The notes under the pieces: generated by a model | What the model saw: the letters and a program-made list of their open reading frames with translations, nothing else | What the model was told of the DNA's origin: nothing | Databases searched by the model: none | From: DAIDKA01 sp036498905 | Lineage (GTDB): Bacteria > Pseudomonadota > Gammaproteobacteria > Steroidobacterales > Steroidobacteraceae | DNA length: 64,000 nucleotides | Reading direction: 5' to 3' | Assembly (NCBI GenBank): GCA_036498905.1 | Contig: DASYER010000058.1 | Span: 1 to 64,000 of the forward strand | Position numbers and translations under genes: made by a program | Part shown: positions 15,957 through 25,106 of the stretch, piece by piece | Layout of the letters: every line of letters starts with the position of its first letter | How positions within the stretch are numbered: position 1 is the first letter of the stretch

Positions 15957-16813
15957 TTCCAGGCCTTGATCGCTTCGCTGTTGTCGCGGCCATAACCCAG
16001 TGCATCCCGCGCCTGATCGAAACGCGCACTGACCAGGCGCACCAGCGGGGCATCGAAGTTCAGGTCGCGGGTCAGATCGGCCGCGATCTTCACATCCTTG
16101 GCCAGCAGACCCAAGGCGAAGCCGGTCGAGAATTTGCCGCCCACGACATGCTCGCGCAGCACCATATCGGTATGGAAATTGCGACCGGTGGAGACATTGA
16201 GGATGTCCACCATCCGGCCCGGGTCCAGGCCGAAACGCTCCCCGGCAATCAAGGCCTCGGCGCAGGCGGCGAAGCTGGCGGCGGCGACGAAGTTGTTCAG
16301 CGCCTTCATGGCGTGACCGGTGCCGAGGCCACCGGTATCGAAGAGCCGATCGCCCATTGCCCGCAACAGGGGTCGGGCGCGTTCGATGGCTTCCTTGTCA
16401 TCGCCGCCGATCATGATCGCCAGGGTGCCGAGCGCTGCGCGCGGGACACCGCCGGATACGGGCGCATCAATCAGCGTGATGCCGTGCTGGGCCAGGGCTG
16501 CGCCCAGCTTGCGCGTGCCGGTCGGATCCGCCGAACTCATGTCGATGGCGATCGTGCCGCGTCGCAGGCGCTTGGCCAGACCGTCACGCAGGTAGACCTC
16601 GCTCACGATCACCCCGGTGGGCAGCATGGTCACGACGAAGTCCGCCGTGGCCAGCTCATCAAGCGTAGCCGCCGCGCGGCAGCCATGTTCGGCGGCGACC
16701 TTGGCGGCCTGCTGCGGGGAGCTGTCGAAGACTGTCACGGCATGGCCCGCACGGGCCATGCAGCCGGCCATCGGCGCGCCCATATTGCCGACGCCGATTA
16801 TCGCGACGTTCAT
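15953..16813 (-). CDS. NAD(P)-dependent beta-hydroxyacid dehydrogenase (GarR/MmsB family)
   Basis: 286 aa. Rossmann motif GVGNMGAPMAG at the N-terminus, the SSADPTGTRKL substrate loop, DAPVSGGVPRA and the catalytic Lys region HAMKALNNF are characteristic of 3-hydroxyisobutyrate dehydrogenase, tartronate semialdehyde reductase and relatives. The exact substrate cannot be read from sequence. Its start overlaps the stop of the carboxymuconolactone-decarboxylase-like gene (16810-16813), placing it in the operon with a PQQ dehydrogenase, so oxidation of an alcohol to an acid or semialdehyde is plausible. Confidence 0.88.
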   Translation of the reverse strand: MNVAIIGVGNMGAPMAGCMARAGHAVTVFDSSPQQAAKVAAEHGCRAAATLDELATADFVVTMLPTGVIVSEVYLRDGLAKRLRRGTIAIDMSSADPTGTRKLGAALAQHGITLIDAPVSGGVPRAALGTLAIMIGGDDKEAIERARPLLRAMGDRLFDTGGLGTGHAMKALNNFVAAASFAACAEALIAGERFGLDPGRMVDILNVSTGRNFHTDMVLREHVVGGKFSTGFALGLLAKDVKIAADLTRDLNFDAPLVRLVSARFDQARDALGYGRDNSEAIKAWK

Positions 16814-17208
16814 GGCTTGCCGCCCGCGCCGTGGCGCGCGAGCACTTCGGCGGCGGCGTTGAACGCCTCGACGCCGCAGGGGACACCGGCATACACCATG
16901 GTGTGCAGCAGGGTCTCGCGGATCTCCTCGACCGTGGCGCCATTCGCGAGCGCGCCGGCGACGTGGACCTTGATCTGGTTCGGCTTGCTCAAGGCGGTCA
17001 GTGCGGCGAGGGTGAGAAGGCTGCGGGTCTTGCGATCCAGCCCCGGCCGGCTCCAGGTTTCACCGAAGCAGTAGCGGGTGACGATTTCCTCCAGAGGCCG
17101 GTTGAAATCGGTGGCCTGCGCCACACGTTCCTCGGCCCCGCCGGGGCCGAACATTTCGCGCCGGATCTTCATTCCTGCGGCGAATGCCGCGTCTTTGCTG
17201 TCAGTCAT
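16810..17208 (-). CDS. Carboxymuconolactone decarboxylase (AhpD/CMD-fold) family protein
   Basis: 132 aa, the length of PcaC. PGLDRKTRSLLTLAALTALSKP and the IKVHVAGALANGATVEEIRE helix-turn, each read in segments, match 4-carboxymuconolactone decarboxylase, including the ring-binding His. It lacks the CxxC of AhpD peroxidase-type members. No other protocatechuate genes are present, so a general decarboxylase or lactone role is all that can be inferred. The ATG at 17208 overlaps the end of the PQQ dehydrogenase by 8 nt. Confidence 0.85.
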   Translation of the reverse strand: MTDSKDAAFAAGMKIRREMFGPGGAEERVAQATDFNRPLEEIVTRYCFGETWSRPGLDRKTRSLLTLAALTALSKPNQIKVHVAGALANGATVEEIRETLLHTMVYAGVPCGVEAFNAAAEVLARHGAGGKP

Positions 17209-19075
17209 GGTGCCCCCACTGCTGGTAGAGATAGTCGGTGACGTCGATGATGCTCTGGTCATTGAGCAGATCCGGATACATTTTTGGCATCGGCGGCTTC
17301 GGATTCTTGATGTAGGCGCCGGTGGTGGCGCGGCTCTGGCGCGCGACCGCGACGCTGAGCTTGTGATCGGCCACCAGGTTGCCCTCGGCCCCGTGGCAGG
17401 CGACGCATACCTGGCTGTACAGACGGCGGCCGGCCGCAAGGTCCGGTGCACCGGCGGGTCCCTTGGCCGCGACGCTCGCCGGAGCGGTGATGGCGCCCGC
17501 GCCGGTCAAGGCCTTCGGGTTGAGCGCCATGATCACGACGCTCGGCAGCCCGAGTGCGCCGAAGGCATTGCGGGATATGTTGCCATCCGCGAAGGCGACG
17601 TACTGATGTCCGCCGGATTCGTAGGTCACCACTCCGCCGGCCAGGGCGCCACCGGTTTCAATCCTCTTCAGGACCGCGCCGCTCTTGCTGTCGAATACGA
17701 ACAGGTTGCCGCCGAGGTCACCGGCGAAGGTCACCCCGCCGGCGGTCGGGGTAATGCCGGCCACGACGGGTTTTTCCGTGTGGTACTTCCAGCGTACCTC
17801 GCCGGTCACGCTGTCGAGGGAGGTGATCCAGCCGGTCGTCGGTCCGTCGGGTGCGACCGAGCCGCCGAAACTCAAGCCGCCGGGAGTGTATTCGGTGGCG
17901 CCGGGACCGAGCTTGACGATGAAGCAGGCGTCCACCGCGCCGGTCACCAGTGAATGATTGAGGCGATCGAAGGCCGGACCATTCCATTCGACGCCGCCGG
18001 CATATCCCGGGCACATGCGCGAGCCTTCTTTCGAGGGCATCTTCGGCGCCCGCTCGATCGTGGTCACCGGCACGCGGAATATCTGCTGGTGGGTATCGCG
18101 GTCGACGGCGGTGACATAGCCGTCCTTGCCGCCGAAGACCAGGTAGTCACGTGCACCGGCGATCCGGTAGAGCACCGGCGGGGCGACCATGTCCAGGTCC
18201 ATCCAGTCCTCGGGCGTACCCTGGTGCCACCATTTCAGCGCGCCGGTGCGCGCATCGAGCACCACGATCGAATCCGTAAACAGATTCGCGCCGGGCCGGT
18301 AGGCCTTGTCGATGTCCGGCCAGGGATTGCCCACCGGCACGAACAGCTCGCCGCTTGAAACATCGAGGGTCATCGCACCCCAGATGCCGCCGCCACCGGT
18401 CTTGGCCGTTCCCGGCCGCTGCCAGGTCTCGGCGCCCACCTCCTTGCCCATCGGGATCGTGTTGAAGCGCCACAGTTCGCGTCCGCTCTCGGCATCAAAG
18501 GCCATGACGCGGCCGCGGGCCCCGAGTTCGCTGCCGCTGATCCCCATATAGACCACTGCGCCCGAGGCCAGTGGCGCGGCCGCCGAGGATTCTCCCAGCG
18601 CCGGGGAACCGATGACGGTCTTCCACAGCAGCTTGCCGGTCGCCGCATCGAGCGCGATCAACCTGTCGTCGCTGGTGCCGCGGAACACCCGACCGTTCAG
18701 GACCGCGACGCCGCGTGTCGACGGCGAACTACGATCATCGTCAGGGATGTAAGTGAAGCGCCATAGCACGGCGCAGGTGGTGGCGCTTAAGGCCACCGTC
18801 TCGCGGCCGGTACCGGTATAGATCACACCGTCGACGACGATCAGGTCCGAATGCATCGAGGTCGGGCCATCGATCTGAACCCGGCACACCTCGCCCAACT
18901 GGGTCGCATTGGCCGGGGTGATCTCCTTCAGTGGGGAGAAGCGCTGGCCATCGAGATGGTTGTTGTAACTGAGCCATTGCGCGCCCGGACTGGTCTCCTG
19001 AGCGCCACAGATTGCGGCACACGCGCCGGCGAGGAGCGCGACGAGGCCGCGTGCGAGAAGTGAAGGACGTGACAT
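17201..19075 (-). CDS. Periplasmic PQQ-dependent alcohol dehydrogenase with C-terminal cytochrome c
   Basis: 624 aa with a signal peptide (cleavage near residue 25, ICGAQ). Eight-bladed propeller repeats with Trp-docking motifs (AATGKLLWKT, DARTGALKWWHQ), the PQQ/active-site region TPEDWMDLDMV, and a C-terminal haem site CVACH (557-561) with PMPKMYP as likely Met ligand make it a quinohaemoprotein dehydrogenase. The vicinal Cys-Cys ring of classical methanol and ethanol dehydrogenases is not visible in the N-terminal region. AGGGGGA precedes the ATG. First gene of a five-gene minus-strand operon, starting 45 nt after rpiA. Confidence 0.9.
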   Translation of the reverse strand: MSRPSLLARGLVALLAGACAAICGAQETSPGAQWLSYNNHLDGQRFSPLKEITPANATQLGEVCRVQIDGPTSMHSDLIVVDGVIYTGTGRETVALSATTCAVLWRFTYIPDDDRSSPSTRGVAVLNGRVFRGTSDDRLIALDAATGKLLWKTVIGSPALGESSAAAPLASGAVVYMGISGSELGARGRVMAFDAESGRELWRFNTIPMGKEVGAETWQRPGTAKTGGGGIWGAMTLDVSSGELFVPVGNPWPDIDKAYRPGANLFTDSIVVLDARTGALKWWHQGTPEDWMDLDMVAPPVLYRIAGARDYLVFGGKDGYVTAVDRDTHQQIFRVPVTTIERAPKMPSKEGSRMCPGYAGGVEWNGPAFDRLNHSLVTGAVDACFIVKLGPGATEYTPGGLSFGGSVAPDGPTTGWITSLDSVTGEVRWKYHTEKPVVAGITPTAGGVTFAGDLGGNLFVFDSKSGAVLKRIETGGALAGGVVTYESGGHQYVAFADGNISRNAFGALGLPSVVIMALNPKALTGAGAITAPASVAAKGPAGAPDLAAGRRLYSQVCVACHGAEGNLVADHKLSVAVARQSRATTGAYIKNPKPPMPKMYPDLLNDQSIIDVTDYLYQQWGHHD

Positions 19076-19120
19076 GAATCCCCCTGCTTAGGTTTTTAGC
19101 AGGTGTCATTAAACCGCCCT

Positions 19121-19777
19121 TTACAGCCGTTTCACACCTGTCTCGCTACCCACCAGCAGTACATCGGCGGGTCGGCGGGCAAACAGGCCGACCGTCACCA
19201 CGCCCGGTATCTGATTTACCGCTGACTCAAGCGCTACCGGGTCGCTGATACTCAGGTCGTGAACGTCGAGGATGTGATTGCCGTTGTCCGTGACGCGCCC
19301 CGCGCGCAGGACCGGCCGGCCGCCGATGTCGCTCAAGCGGCGGGCCACGAGTGCGCGCGCCATGGGAATGACTTCAACCGGCAGCGGGAAGGCGCCGAGG
19401 GTCGCGACCAGCTTGCTGGCATCGGCTATGCAGACGAAGACCTTGGCGACTTCCGCGATGATCTTCTCGCGGGTCAGCGCACCGCCACCCCCCTTGATGA
19501 GCTGACGGGCGGCATTGGTCTCATCGGCGCCATCGATGTAGACCGGTAGCTCACCGACTTCATTCAGGTCGACGACCGGGATGCCGGCCGCTTCCAGCAG
19601 TCGGGTGGACTGGTTCGAACTGGATACAACGGCCTTCAGATTGCCCCGGTCGGCCGCGATGAAATTGATGAAGTGCTCCACCGTGCTGCCGGTGCCGATG
19701 CCGACGACCTCATGGTCCGCCAGCCACGGCAGTGCGGCCTGTGCGGCGCGGCGCTTGTTTTCCAGTGTATTCGTCAT
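19121..19777 (-). CDS. rpiA: Ribose-5-phosphate isomerase A
   Basis: 218 aa. VGIGTGSTVEHFI phosphate loop, DGADETN, KGGGGALTREKI (catalytic Glu region) and the ending GLFARRPADVLLVG are diagnostic. It interconverts ribose-5-P and ribulose-5-P. GGAG lies 6 nt before the ATG. Two GNRA-looped hairpins upstream (19812-19880) appear to end the small transcription unit that precedes it. Confidence 0.97.
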   Translation of the reverse strand: MTNTLENKRRAAQAALPWLADHEVVGIGTGSTVEHFINFIAADRGNLKAVVSSSNQSTRLLEAAGIPVVDLNEVGELPVYIDGADETNAARQLIKGGGGALTREKIIAEVAKVFVCIADASKLVATLGAFPLPVEVIPMARALVARRLSDIGGRPVLRAGRVTDNGNHILDVHDLSISDPVALESAVNQIPGVVTVGLFARRPADVLLVGSETGVKRL

Positions 19778-19811
19778 CGATCGCTCCGAACCACCCTACC
19801 CCAGAAACGAC

Positions 19812-19833
19812 TGTGCCCGCTTTCGCGGGCACA
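19812..19833 (-). terminator. Hairpin with GAAA loop between the Lys-rich micro-ORF and rpiA
   Basis: On the minus strand TGTGCCCGC-GAAA-GCGGGCACA, a perfect 9-bp stem with a GNRA loop, followed by GTCGTTTC. The tail has only a short T-run, so it is at best a weak intrinsic terminator or an RNA-stabilising end. Confidence 0.45.
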
Positions 19834-19858
19834 CAGTCGATCTGCTTTTCGACCCGGG

Positions 19859-19880
19859 GACGCGGCATTGCTGCCGCGTC
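19859..19880 (-). other. Hairpin with GCAA loop just downstream of the micro-ORF
   Basis: GACGCGGCA-GCAA-TGCCGCGTC on the minus strand, 9 perfect pairs, 12 nt after the micro-ORF stop. It is followed by CCCGGGTCG rather than T residues, so it is probably structural (3' protection or part of an RNA) rather than a terminator. Confidence 0.5.
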
Positions 19881-19892
19881 CACCGGTTGCAG

Positions 19893-19943
19893 CTACTTCT
19901 TCTTCGCTGCTTTCTTCTTGGCCTTCTTTTTTGCCTTAGCCAT
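19893..19943 (-). CDS. Lys/Ala micropeptide, 16 aa
   Basis: Encodes MAKAKKKAKKKAAKKK (10 Lys, 5 Ala). It has a good Shine-Dalgarno (TGGAG, 8 nt before the ATG), a credible promoter 35 nt upstream and hairpins just after the stop, so it forms a self-contained unit. The sequence looks like the tail repeats of bacterial histone-H1-like and AlgP proteins and would bind nucleic acid or ribosomes by charge, but no function is known. It is possible that the transcript, not the peptide, is the product. Confidence 0.55.
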   Translation of the reverse strand: MAKAKKKAKKKAAKKK

Positions 19944-19977
19944 GATAGATCTCCAGTTAGGGTTAGTCCGAGGTCGG

Positions 19978-20005
19978 AGTATACGCACGCGAATTGAAAT
20001 TACAA
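19978..20005 (-). promoter_or_regulatory. Sigma-70 promoter for the Lys-rich micro-ORF
   Basis: Minus strand TTGTAA (20005-20000), 16-bp spacer, TATACT (19983-19978). Start point expected near 19971, giving a 28-nt leader containing the Shine-Dalgarno. Confidence 0.55.
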
Positions 20006-20051
20006 GCAAGAAGGAGTAGGCGCGCGAGACGCATCACTCATTTTGCGAGGG

Positions 20052-20516
20052 TCAGACCATCGAAGTGATGAACTTCCAATGCGCCGCGGTGATCGGCATG
20101 ACGGACAAACGATTGCCTGGACGCAGCAGCACCATCCCCGAAAGTTCCTTCGTCGCATGCGTGCGCAACTCATCCAGGGTGATCACCCGCGGTAGCTTCC
20201 GAACGAGTTTCACGTCCACCAGGTACCAGCGCGGATTGTTCGGATCACTGTCGGGATCATGGTGATGATGCTTCGCATCGAACGCAGTCGGATCCGGATA
20301 CCCCGCCTTCACAACTTCTACAATGCCGGCAATTCCAGGGGTTTCGCAGCTGGAGTGATACAGGAATGCCTGGTCGCCGCGCTTGAACTGATCGCGCAGC
20401 ATGTTGCGGGCCTGGTAGTTGCGCACCCCGTCCCAGGCCGTGGTCTTGCGTGGTGCACGCGCCAGGTCATCGATGCCGAAACTGTCAGGTTCGGTCTTCA
20501 GTAGCCAGAATTGCAC
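20052..20516 (-). CDS. EVE-domain protein
   Basis: 154 aa single EVE domain (PUA-like fold): FWLLKTEPDSFGIDDL, WDGVRNYQARNML, GDQAFLYHSS, and PNNPRWYLVDVKLV are family hallmarks. EVE proteins bind modified bases in DNA or RNA; this stand-alone type (as human THYN1) is of uncertain role. GTG start at 20516 with AAGGGA 8 nt upstream; it overlaps the fau 3' end by 19 nt, so it is translated from the fau transcript. Confidence 0.92.
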   Translation of the reverse strand: MQFWLLKTEPDSFGIDDLARAPRKTTAWDGVRNYQARNMLRDQFKRGDQAFLYHSSCETPGIAGIVEVVKAGYPDPTAFDAKHHHHDPDSDPNNPRWYLVDVKLVRKLPRVITLDELRTHATKELSGMVLLRPGNRLSVMPITAAHWKFITSMV

Positions 20517-21097
20517 TTGATGAGTCCCTTCTCGGTGACGACGGCGTTGAGGCGCACATCATGAGAGGCGCCCTCGATATGCGGTAACTGCTGGAACGAA
20601 TAGGCCAGTCCGATCAGCCGCGGGTGGATCCAGTGACGGCGCCGGCGCAGGAAGGCGAAGGCCCGGTCGTAATAGCCGGCACCCATCCCCAAGCGCTCAC
20701 CCTTCGCATCGAAACCGACCAGCGGGACGAAGACCAGGTCCAGGTTGCGCGCCGACAGTCGATGCACCCGCACCGGCTCCATGATTCCGAGGTGATTGCG
20801 GCGCATGGCACCGCCGGCGGCGACGAACTGCATGCGGTGCCGACGCAGATCGGTGAGGCGCGGCAGATAAATGCGGCAATGATGCTGTCGGCACAGGCGC
20901 AGTAGCGGGGTGGTATCGAGCTCCGCGGGCAGGGATGCATACACTGCGACGCGCAGTCCCGGTCGCAGGTTGAACCTCTGGCGGATATGGTGGGCGACGG
21001 CCTGCGCGGCGGCGCGGCGTTCGAACAGGGGGAGCGCCCGGCGCAGCTTCTTCAGATGCCGACGCAGGGCGTTCCGGTCCTGCGACCCGGAATTCAA
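20498..21097 (-). CDS. fau: 5-formyltetrahydrofolate cyclo-ligase
   Basis: 199 aa YgfA/Fau enzyme converting 5-formyl-THF to 5,10-methenyl-THF. The substrate/ATP motif GMGAGYYDRAF and LVFVPLVGFDAKGERLG are intact, as is the basic N-terminal helix. The TTG at 21097 is the only good start; it lies one base after the 3' strand of the 6S RNA closing stem, so its translation signals overlap the 3' end of that RNA. The zapA-ssrS-fau order is as in E. coli, where 6S and ygfA are co-transcribed. Confidence 0.93.
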   Translation of the reverse strand: MNSGSQDRNALRRHLKKLRRALPLFERRAAAQAVAHHIRQRFNLRPGLRVAVYASLPAELDTTPLLRLCRQHHCRIYLPRLTDLRRHRMQFVAAGGAMRRNHLGIMEPVRVHRLSARNLDLVFVPLVGFDAKGERLGMGAGYYDRAFAFLRRRRHWIHPRLIGLAYSFQQLPHIEGASHDVRLNAVVTEKGLIKCNSGY

Positions 21098-21098
21098 G

Positions 21099-21289
21099 GC
21101 GTCACCCGCAAATGCCGGTACGAACCGTTGCTCTCGAACCAGAGCAACAAAGTGGGACGAGCTGAGGGAGGTAAGGCTTTCCGCTCACGAAGTCGGACTT
21201 GCACAATTCTGCCCACGAACCCTATCCCTGGGTGTTTAAATTAAGGTCGAGAGGTAACCCGGCACGAAATCGAACACCGCAGGCGACGC
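21099..21289 (-). ncRNA. ssrS: 6S RNA
   Basis: Located between zapA and fau as in other Gammaproteobacteria. The ends form a 13-bp closing stem (GCGTCGCCTGCGG at 21289-21277 with TTGCGGGTGACGC at 21111-21099, including G-U pairs). The conserved 5' TGTTCG, a TGCCGG/CCGGCA stem, the central AAGCCTTA motif shared with E. coli 6S, and a GTTGCTCT-GGTTCG-AGAGCAAC hairpin near the 3' end are all present; length about 191 nt (E. coli 184). It mimics an open promoter and sequesters sigma-70 RNA polymerase in stationary phase. A TAAAAT -10 places the start at about 21289. Confidence 0.92.
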
Positions 21290-21295
21290 GGGGGT

Positions 21296-21301
21296 ATTTT
21301 A
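21296..21301 (-). promoter_or_regulatory. -10 element of the 6S RNA promoter
   Basis: TAAAAT on the minus strand ends 7 nt before the predicted 6S 5' end at 21289. The -35 region (near CTCGCG) does not match consensus. Confidence 0.55.
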
Positions 21302-21347
21302 ACACGATGAGGGGTGCACGCGAGCCGGGTGACAATAAGGAAAAAAG

Positions 21348-21665
21348 TTACAGCTCCAGCTGCTGATTGCGTGCCAGGGCCGTCTCGGCGCGTTCGCGGG
21401 CCGCGCGCACCCGGGCCACCGTTCCGGATGCGACCTGGGATCCTTGCTCCCGAATCCGCAACAGCTCATTGGCAAGATTCAGGGCGACCATCACGGCCAC
21501 ACGATCCAGGCCTACCACCTTGCCGGAGTCGCGGATCTCTCGCATGCGAACATTCAGGAACTCGGCCGCATCCAGCAGGGCCGCGCGCTCCTCGTGCGGG
21601 CAGGCGACGAAGAATTCCTTCTCCAGTATGCGAACGCTGACGCGCGCCGGTTCGGTGGTGCTCAT
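21348..21665 (-). CDS. zapA: Cell division protein ZapA
   Basis: 105 aa. VSVRILEKEFFVACPHEERAALLDAAEFLN (in segments) followed by DRVAVMVALNLANELL and a C-terminal coiled coil is standard ZapA, which bundles FtsZ filaments at midcell. Start codon overlaps the stop of the upstream ZapB-like gene (21662-21665). 6S RNA follows 58 nt after the stop. Confidence 0.95.
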   Translation of the reverse strand: MSTTEPARVSVRILEKEFFVACPHEERAALLDAAEFLNVRMREIRDSGKVVGLDRVAVMVALNLANELLRIREQGSQVASGTVARVRAARERAETALARNQQLEL

Positions 21666-21892
21666 GCGCCGTGCTCCAGAGTCTTCAGGCGACCGATCAT
21701 GGCTTCGACACGGCCCCGCACCTGCTCATTCTTGTTCAGCAGGGAGGCACGTTCGTTGGCCAGGGTATCGTGACGCTGTCGCAGTGCACGATTCTCTTCC
21801 TGCAACTGCGCGACTCGGGTGGCGAGTTCGTCGACCCTGGATACGAGGCGGGTGAGCTCGAGATCGAGCTCCGAATTCACTGAGGTGCTCAT
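21662..21892 (-). CDS. ZapB-like coiled-coil protein (TIGR02449 type)
   Basis: 76 aa, almost wholly a coiled coil: ELTRLVSRVDELATRVAQLQ, then EENRALRQRHDTLANERASLL. This matches the TIGR02449 family commonly encoded just before zapA and thought to be a ZapB analogue in divisome assembly. Start at 21892 chosen because the coiled coil begins soon after; a TATGAT hexamer lies 7 nt before this ATG with no Shine-Dalgarno. Its promoter faces that of ygfB across 23 nt. Confidence 0.85.
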   Translation of the reverse strand: MSTSVNSELDLELTRLVSRVDELATRVAQLQEENRALRQRHDTLANERASLLNKNEQVRGRVEAMIGRLKTLEHGA

Positions 21893-21915
21893 GGCATCGA
21901 TCATAGGCATAATCC

Positions 21916-22479
21916 ATGCGGATGCAAGCCGCCGACTATGAGCAGATCCAGCAGGTCCTGCACCAGGCTCATTCTCTGACCGACGCCGCCGAGGCGCACG
22001 GCACATTGACCGGATGCCTGTGTTCCACCGTGGCTTATCGCTTCGAGGACTGGATGCTCGAAATCCTGCCCGAGGGGGCCTCGGGTTCATCGGCCAGTCA
22101 GGTACTGCTCGAGCTGTTTCAGAGCACCAGCGTGGCCCTTGGCGAAGCGCAGATGCAATTCACACCCTTGCTGCCCGAGGACGAGGAACCCATCGAGACC
22201 CGCGCCGCGGCGCTCGCAGCGTGGTGCCAGGGCTTTCTTTATGGCCTGGGGACCAGCTCCCTGACCGATGCGACCCTGCTGCCCGGTGATGTCGGCGAAG
22301 TCGTACGCGATCTGACGGAAATCACGCATGTGGCCGCCGACAGCGCCGAGAGCCTCGAATCGAATGAAGGCGCGTACGCCGAACTGGTCGAGTTCGTGCG
22401 CGCCGGGGTGCAGCTGCTGTTCGATGAACTGGAACCTCTACGCCGGGAGTCGAGCCGTCCCGAAGGGCTATTGCACTGA
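21916..22479 (+). CDS. ygfB: YgfB / UPF0149 family protein
   Basis: 187 aa. The AEAHGTLTGCLCS and AAWCQGFLYGLG motifs and the closing EGAYAELVEFVRAGVQLL define UPF0149. In Pseudomonas aeruginosa YgfB represses the ampDh3 amidase and affects beta-lactam resistance; whether that holds here is unknown. A second ATG at 21922 is the alternative start and lies 8 nt after a CATAAT hexamer. It heads the ygfB-pepP-ubiH-ubiI operon, the conserved order in Gammaproteobacteria. Confidence 0.92.
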   Translation: MRMQAADYEQIQQVLHQAHSLTDAAEAHGTLTGCLCSTVAYRFEDWMLEILPEGASGSSASQVLLELFQSTSVALGEAQMQFTPLLPEDEEPIETRAAALAAWCQGFLYGLGTSSLTDATLLPGDVGEVVRDLTEITHVAADSAESLESNEGAYAELVEFVRAGVQLLFDELEPLRRESSRPEGLLH

Positions 22480-22480
22480 T

Positions 22481-23884
<1,404 letters not shown>

Positions 23885-23903
23885 GGCCGCCGGCGAGGCG
23901 CAA

Positions 23904-25106
23904 TTGGAAGAGTTCGATATCGCGATCGTAGGAGGCGGCATGGTCGGCGCCAGCCTCGCTCTCGCCGCGGCCGCCGCCGGCCGTCGGATCGTCCTCATTG
24001 AGGGGGTCGCGCCCGACTCCAGCGCCCATCAAAGCTTTGACGAGCGCACCACGGCGCTGGGCAATGCCAGCCGCCGCATCCTGGAGGCCATCGGTGTCTG
24101 GCATGGCGTGGCCGAACAATGCGGCGTGATCCGCGCCATCCATGTCTCGGATGCAGGCCGGTTCGCCTTCGCGCACCTGAACGCACGCGAGCAGGGCATC
24201 GCGGCATTCGGATTCGTGGTGCCCAATCGGGTACTGGGCGCGGCCCTGTGGCAGCAGATCCGCGACAACGGGCGCATCGCCGTGCGTATGCCGGCGACGG
24301 TCGAGTCGGTCAGCAGCGATGCCTCGGGGGTGAGTGTGCGATTGGCGGACCATGACACCGTGCTGCGCGCGCGCCTGGCCGTTGCCGCCGACGGCGCGCA
24401 TTCGGCCGTACGTCGCGATGCCGGCATTGCCGCAAGCGAGTCGGACTATGGCCAGGCTGCGATCGTGGCCAACGTGGTTACCGATAGGGCACACGATGGC
24501 ACGGCATTCGAGCGCTTCACTTCCGCCGGTCCGCTGGCGCTCGTCCCTCTGCGCGATGGCAGCTACACGCTGATCTGGGCGCGCAGCCCGCAGGCCGCCG
24601 CCGCCAGCCTGGCCGCGGACGCGAGCGAATTTCTGCAGCAGCTGCAGCAGCACTTCGGCTGGCGCGCCGGAAAATTCATTTCCGTCGGTCGTCGCGCCAG
24701 CTATCCGTTGAAGCTGACCCGCGCCGATGAGGCCGTCGCGCAGCGCACGGTCCTGATCGGCAATGCCGCGCAGTCGCTGCATCCGGTCGCAGGTCAGGGG
24801 TTCAACCTGGCGCTGCGGGACGTGGCGGCGCTGGCCGAACTGGTGGCCGCGGATGGAGATCCGGGGTCCGATGCGCTGCTCGCGGCGTTCGCGAAGGGTC
24901 GCGAGCAGGACCGTCGCGGCGTTACCCGCTTCACGGATGGACTCATCCGCATGTTTGGGGACACGCGCGCACCGGTGCGCCTCGCCCGTGATGCGGGGCT
25001 GCTGCTGTTCGATCTGCTCCCGCCGGCCAAGAGCGCACTGGCGCGGGTCAGCCTCGGGTTTGGCGGCCGCACGCCGCGACTGGCGCGCGGGCTGCCGCTG
25101 CGATGA
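23904..25106 (+). CDS. ubiH: 2-octaprenyl-6-methoxyphenol hydroxylase
   Basis: 400 aa FAD monooxygenase of ubiquinone synthesis (C4 hydroxylation). FAD motifs GGGMVGASLA, ADGAHSAVR (DG motif) and IGNAAQSLHPVAGQGFNLALRD; the N-A-A-Q-S-L-H-P form is typical of UbiH. The TTG start at 23904 has GAGG 5 nt upstream and gives homologue length. Its stop overlaps ubiI (25103-25106). Place in the pepP-ubiH-ubiI series supports the assignment. Confidence 0.92.
   Translation: MEEFDIAIVGGGMVGASLALAAAAAGRRIVLIEGVAPDSSAHQSFDERTTALGNASRRILEAIGVWHGVAEQCGVIRAIHVSDAGRFAFAHLNAREQGIAAFGFVVPNRVLGAALWQQIRDNGRIAVRMPATVESVSSDASGVSVRLADHDTVLRARLAVAADGAHSAVRRDAGIAASESDYGQAAIVANVVTDRAHDGTAFERFTSAGPLALVPLRDGSYTLIWARSPQAAAASLAADASEFLQQLQQHFGWRAGKFISVGRRASYPLKLTRADEAVAQRTVLIGNAAQSLHPVAGQGFNLALRDVAALAELVAADGDPGSDALLAAFAKGREQDRRGVTRFTDGLIRMFGDTRAPVRLARDAGLLLFDLLPPAKSALARVSLGFGGRTPRLARGLPLR

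Noticed and set aside
20987..21244. Plus-strand ORFs over the 6S region
   Set aside because: They run through the 6S RNA and the fau start; conserved 6S motifs on the minus strand explain the sequence.
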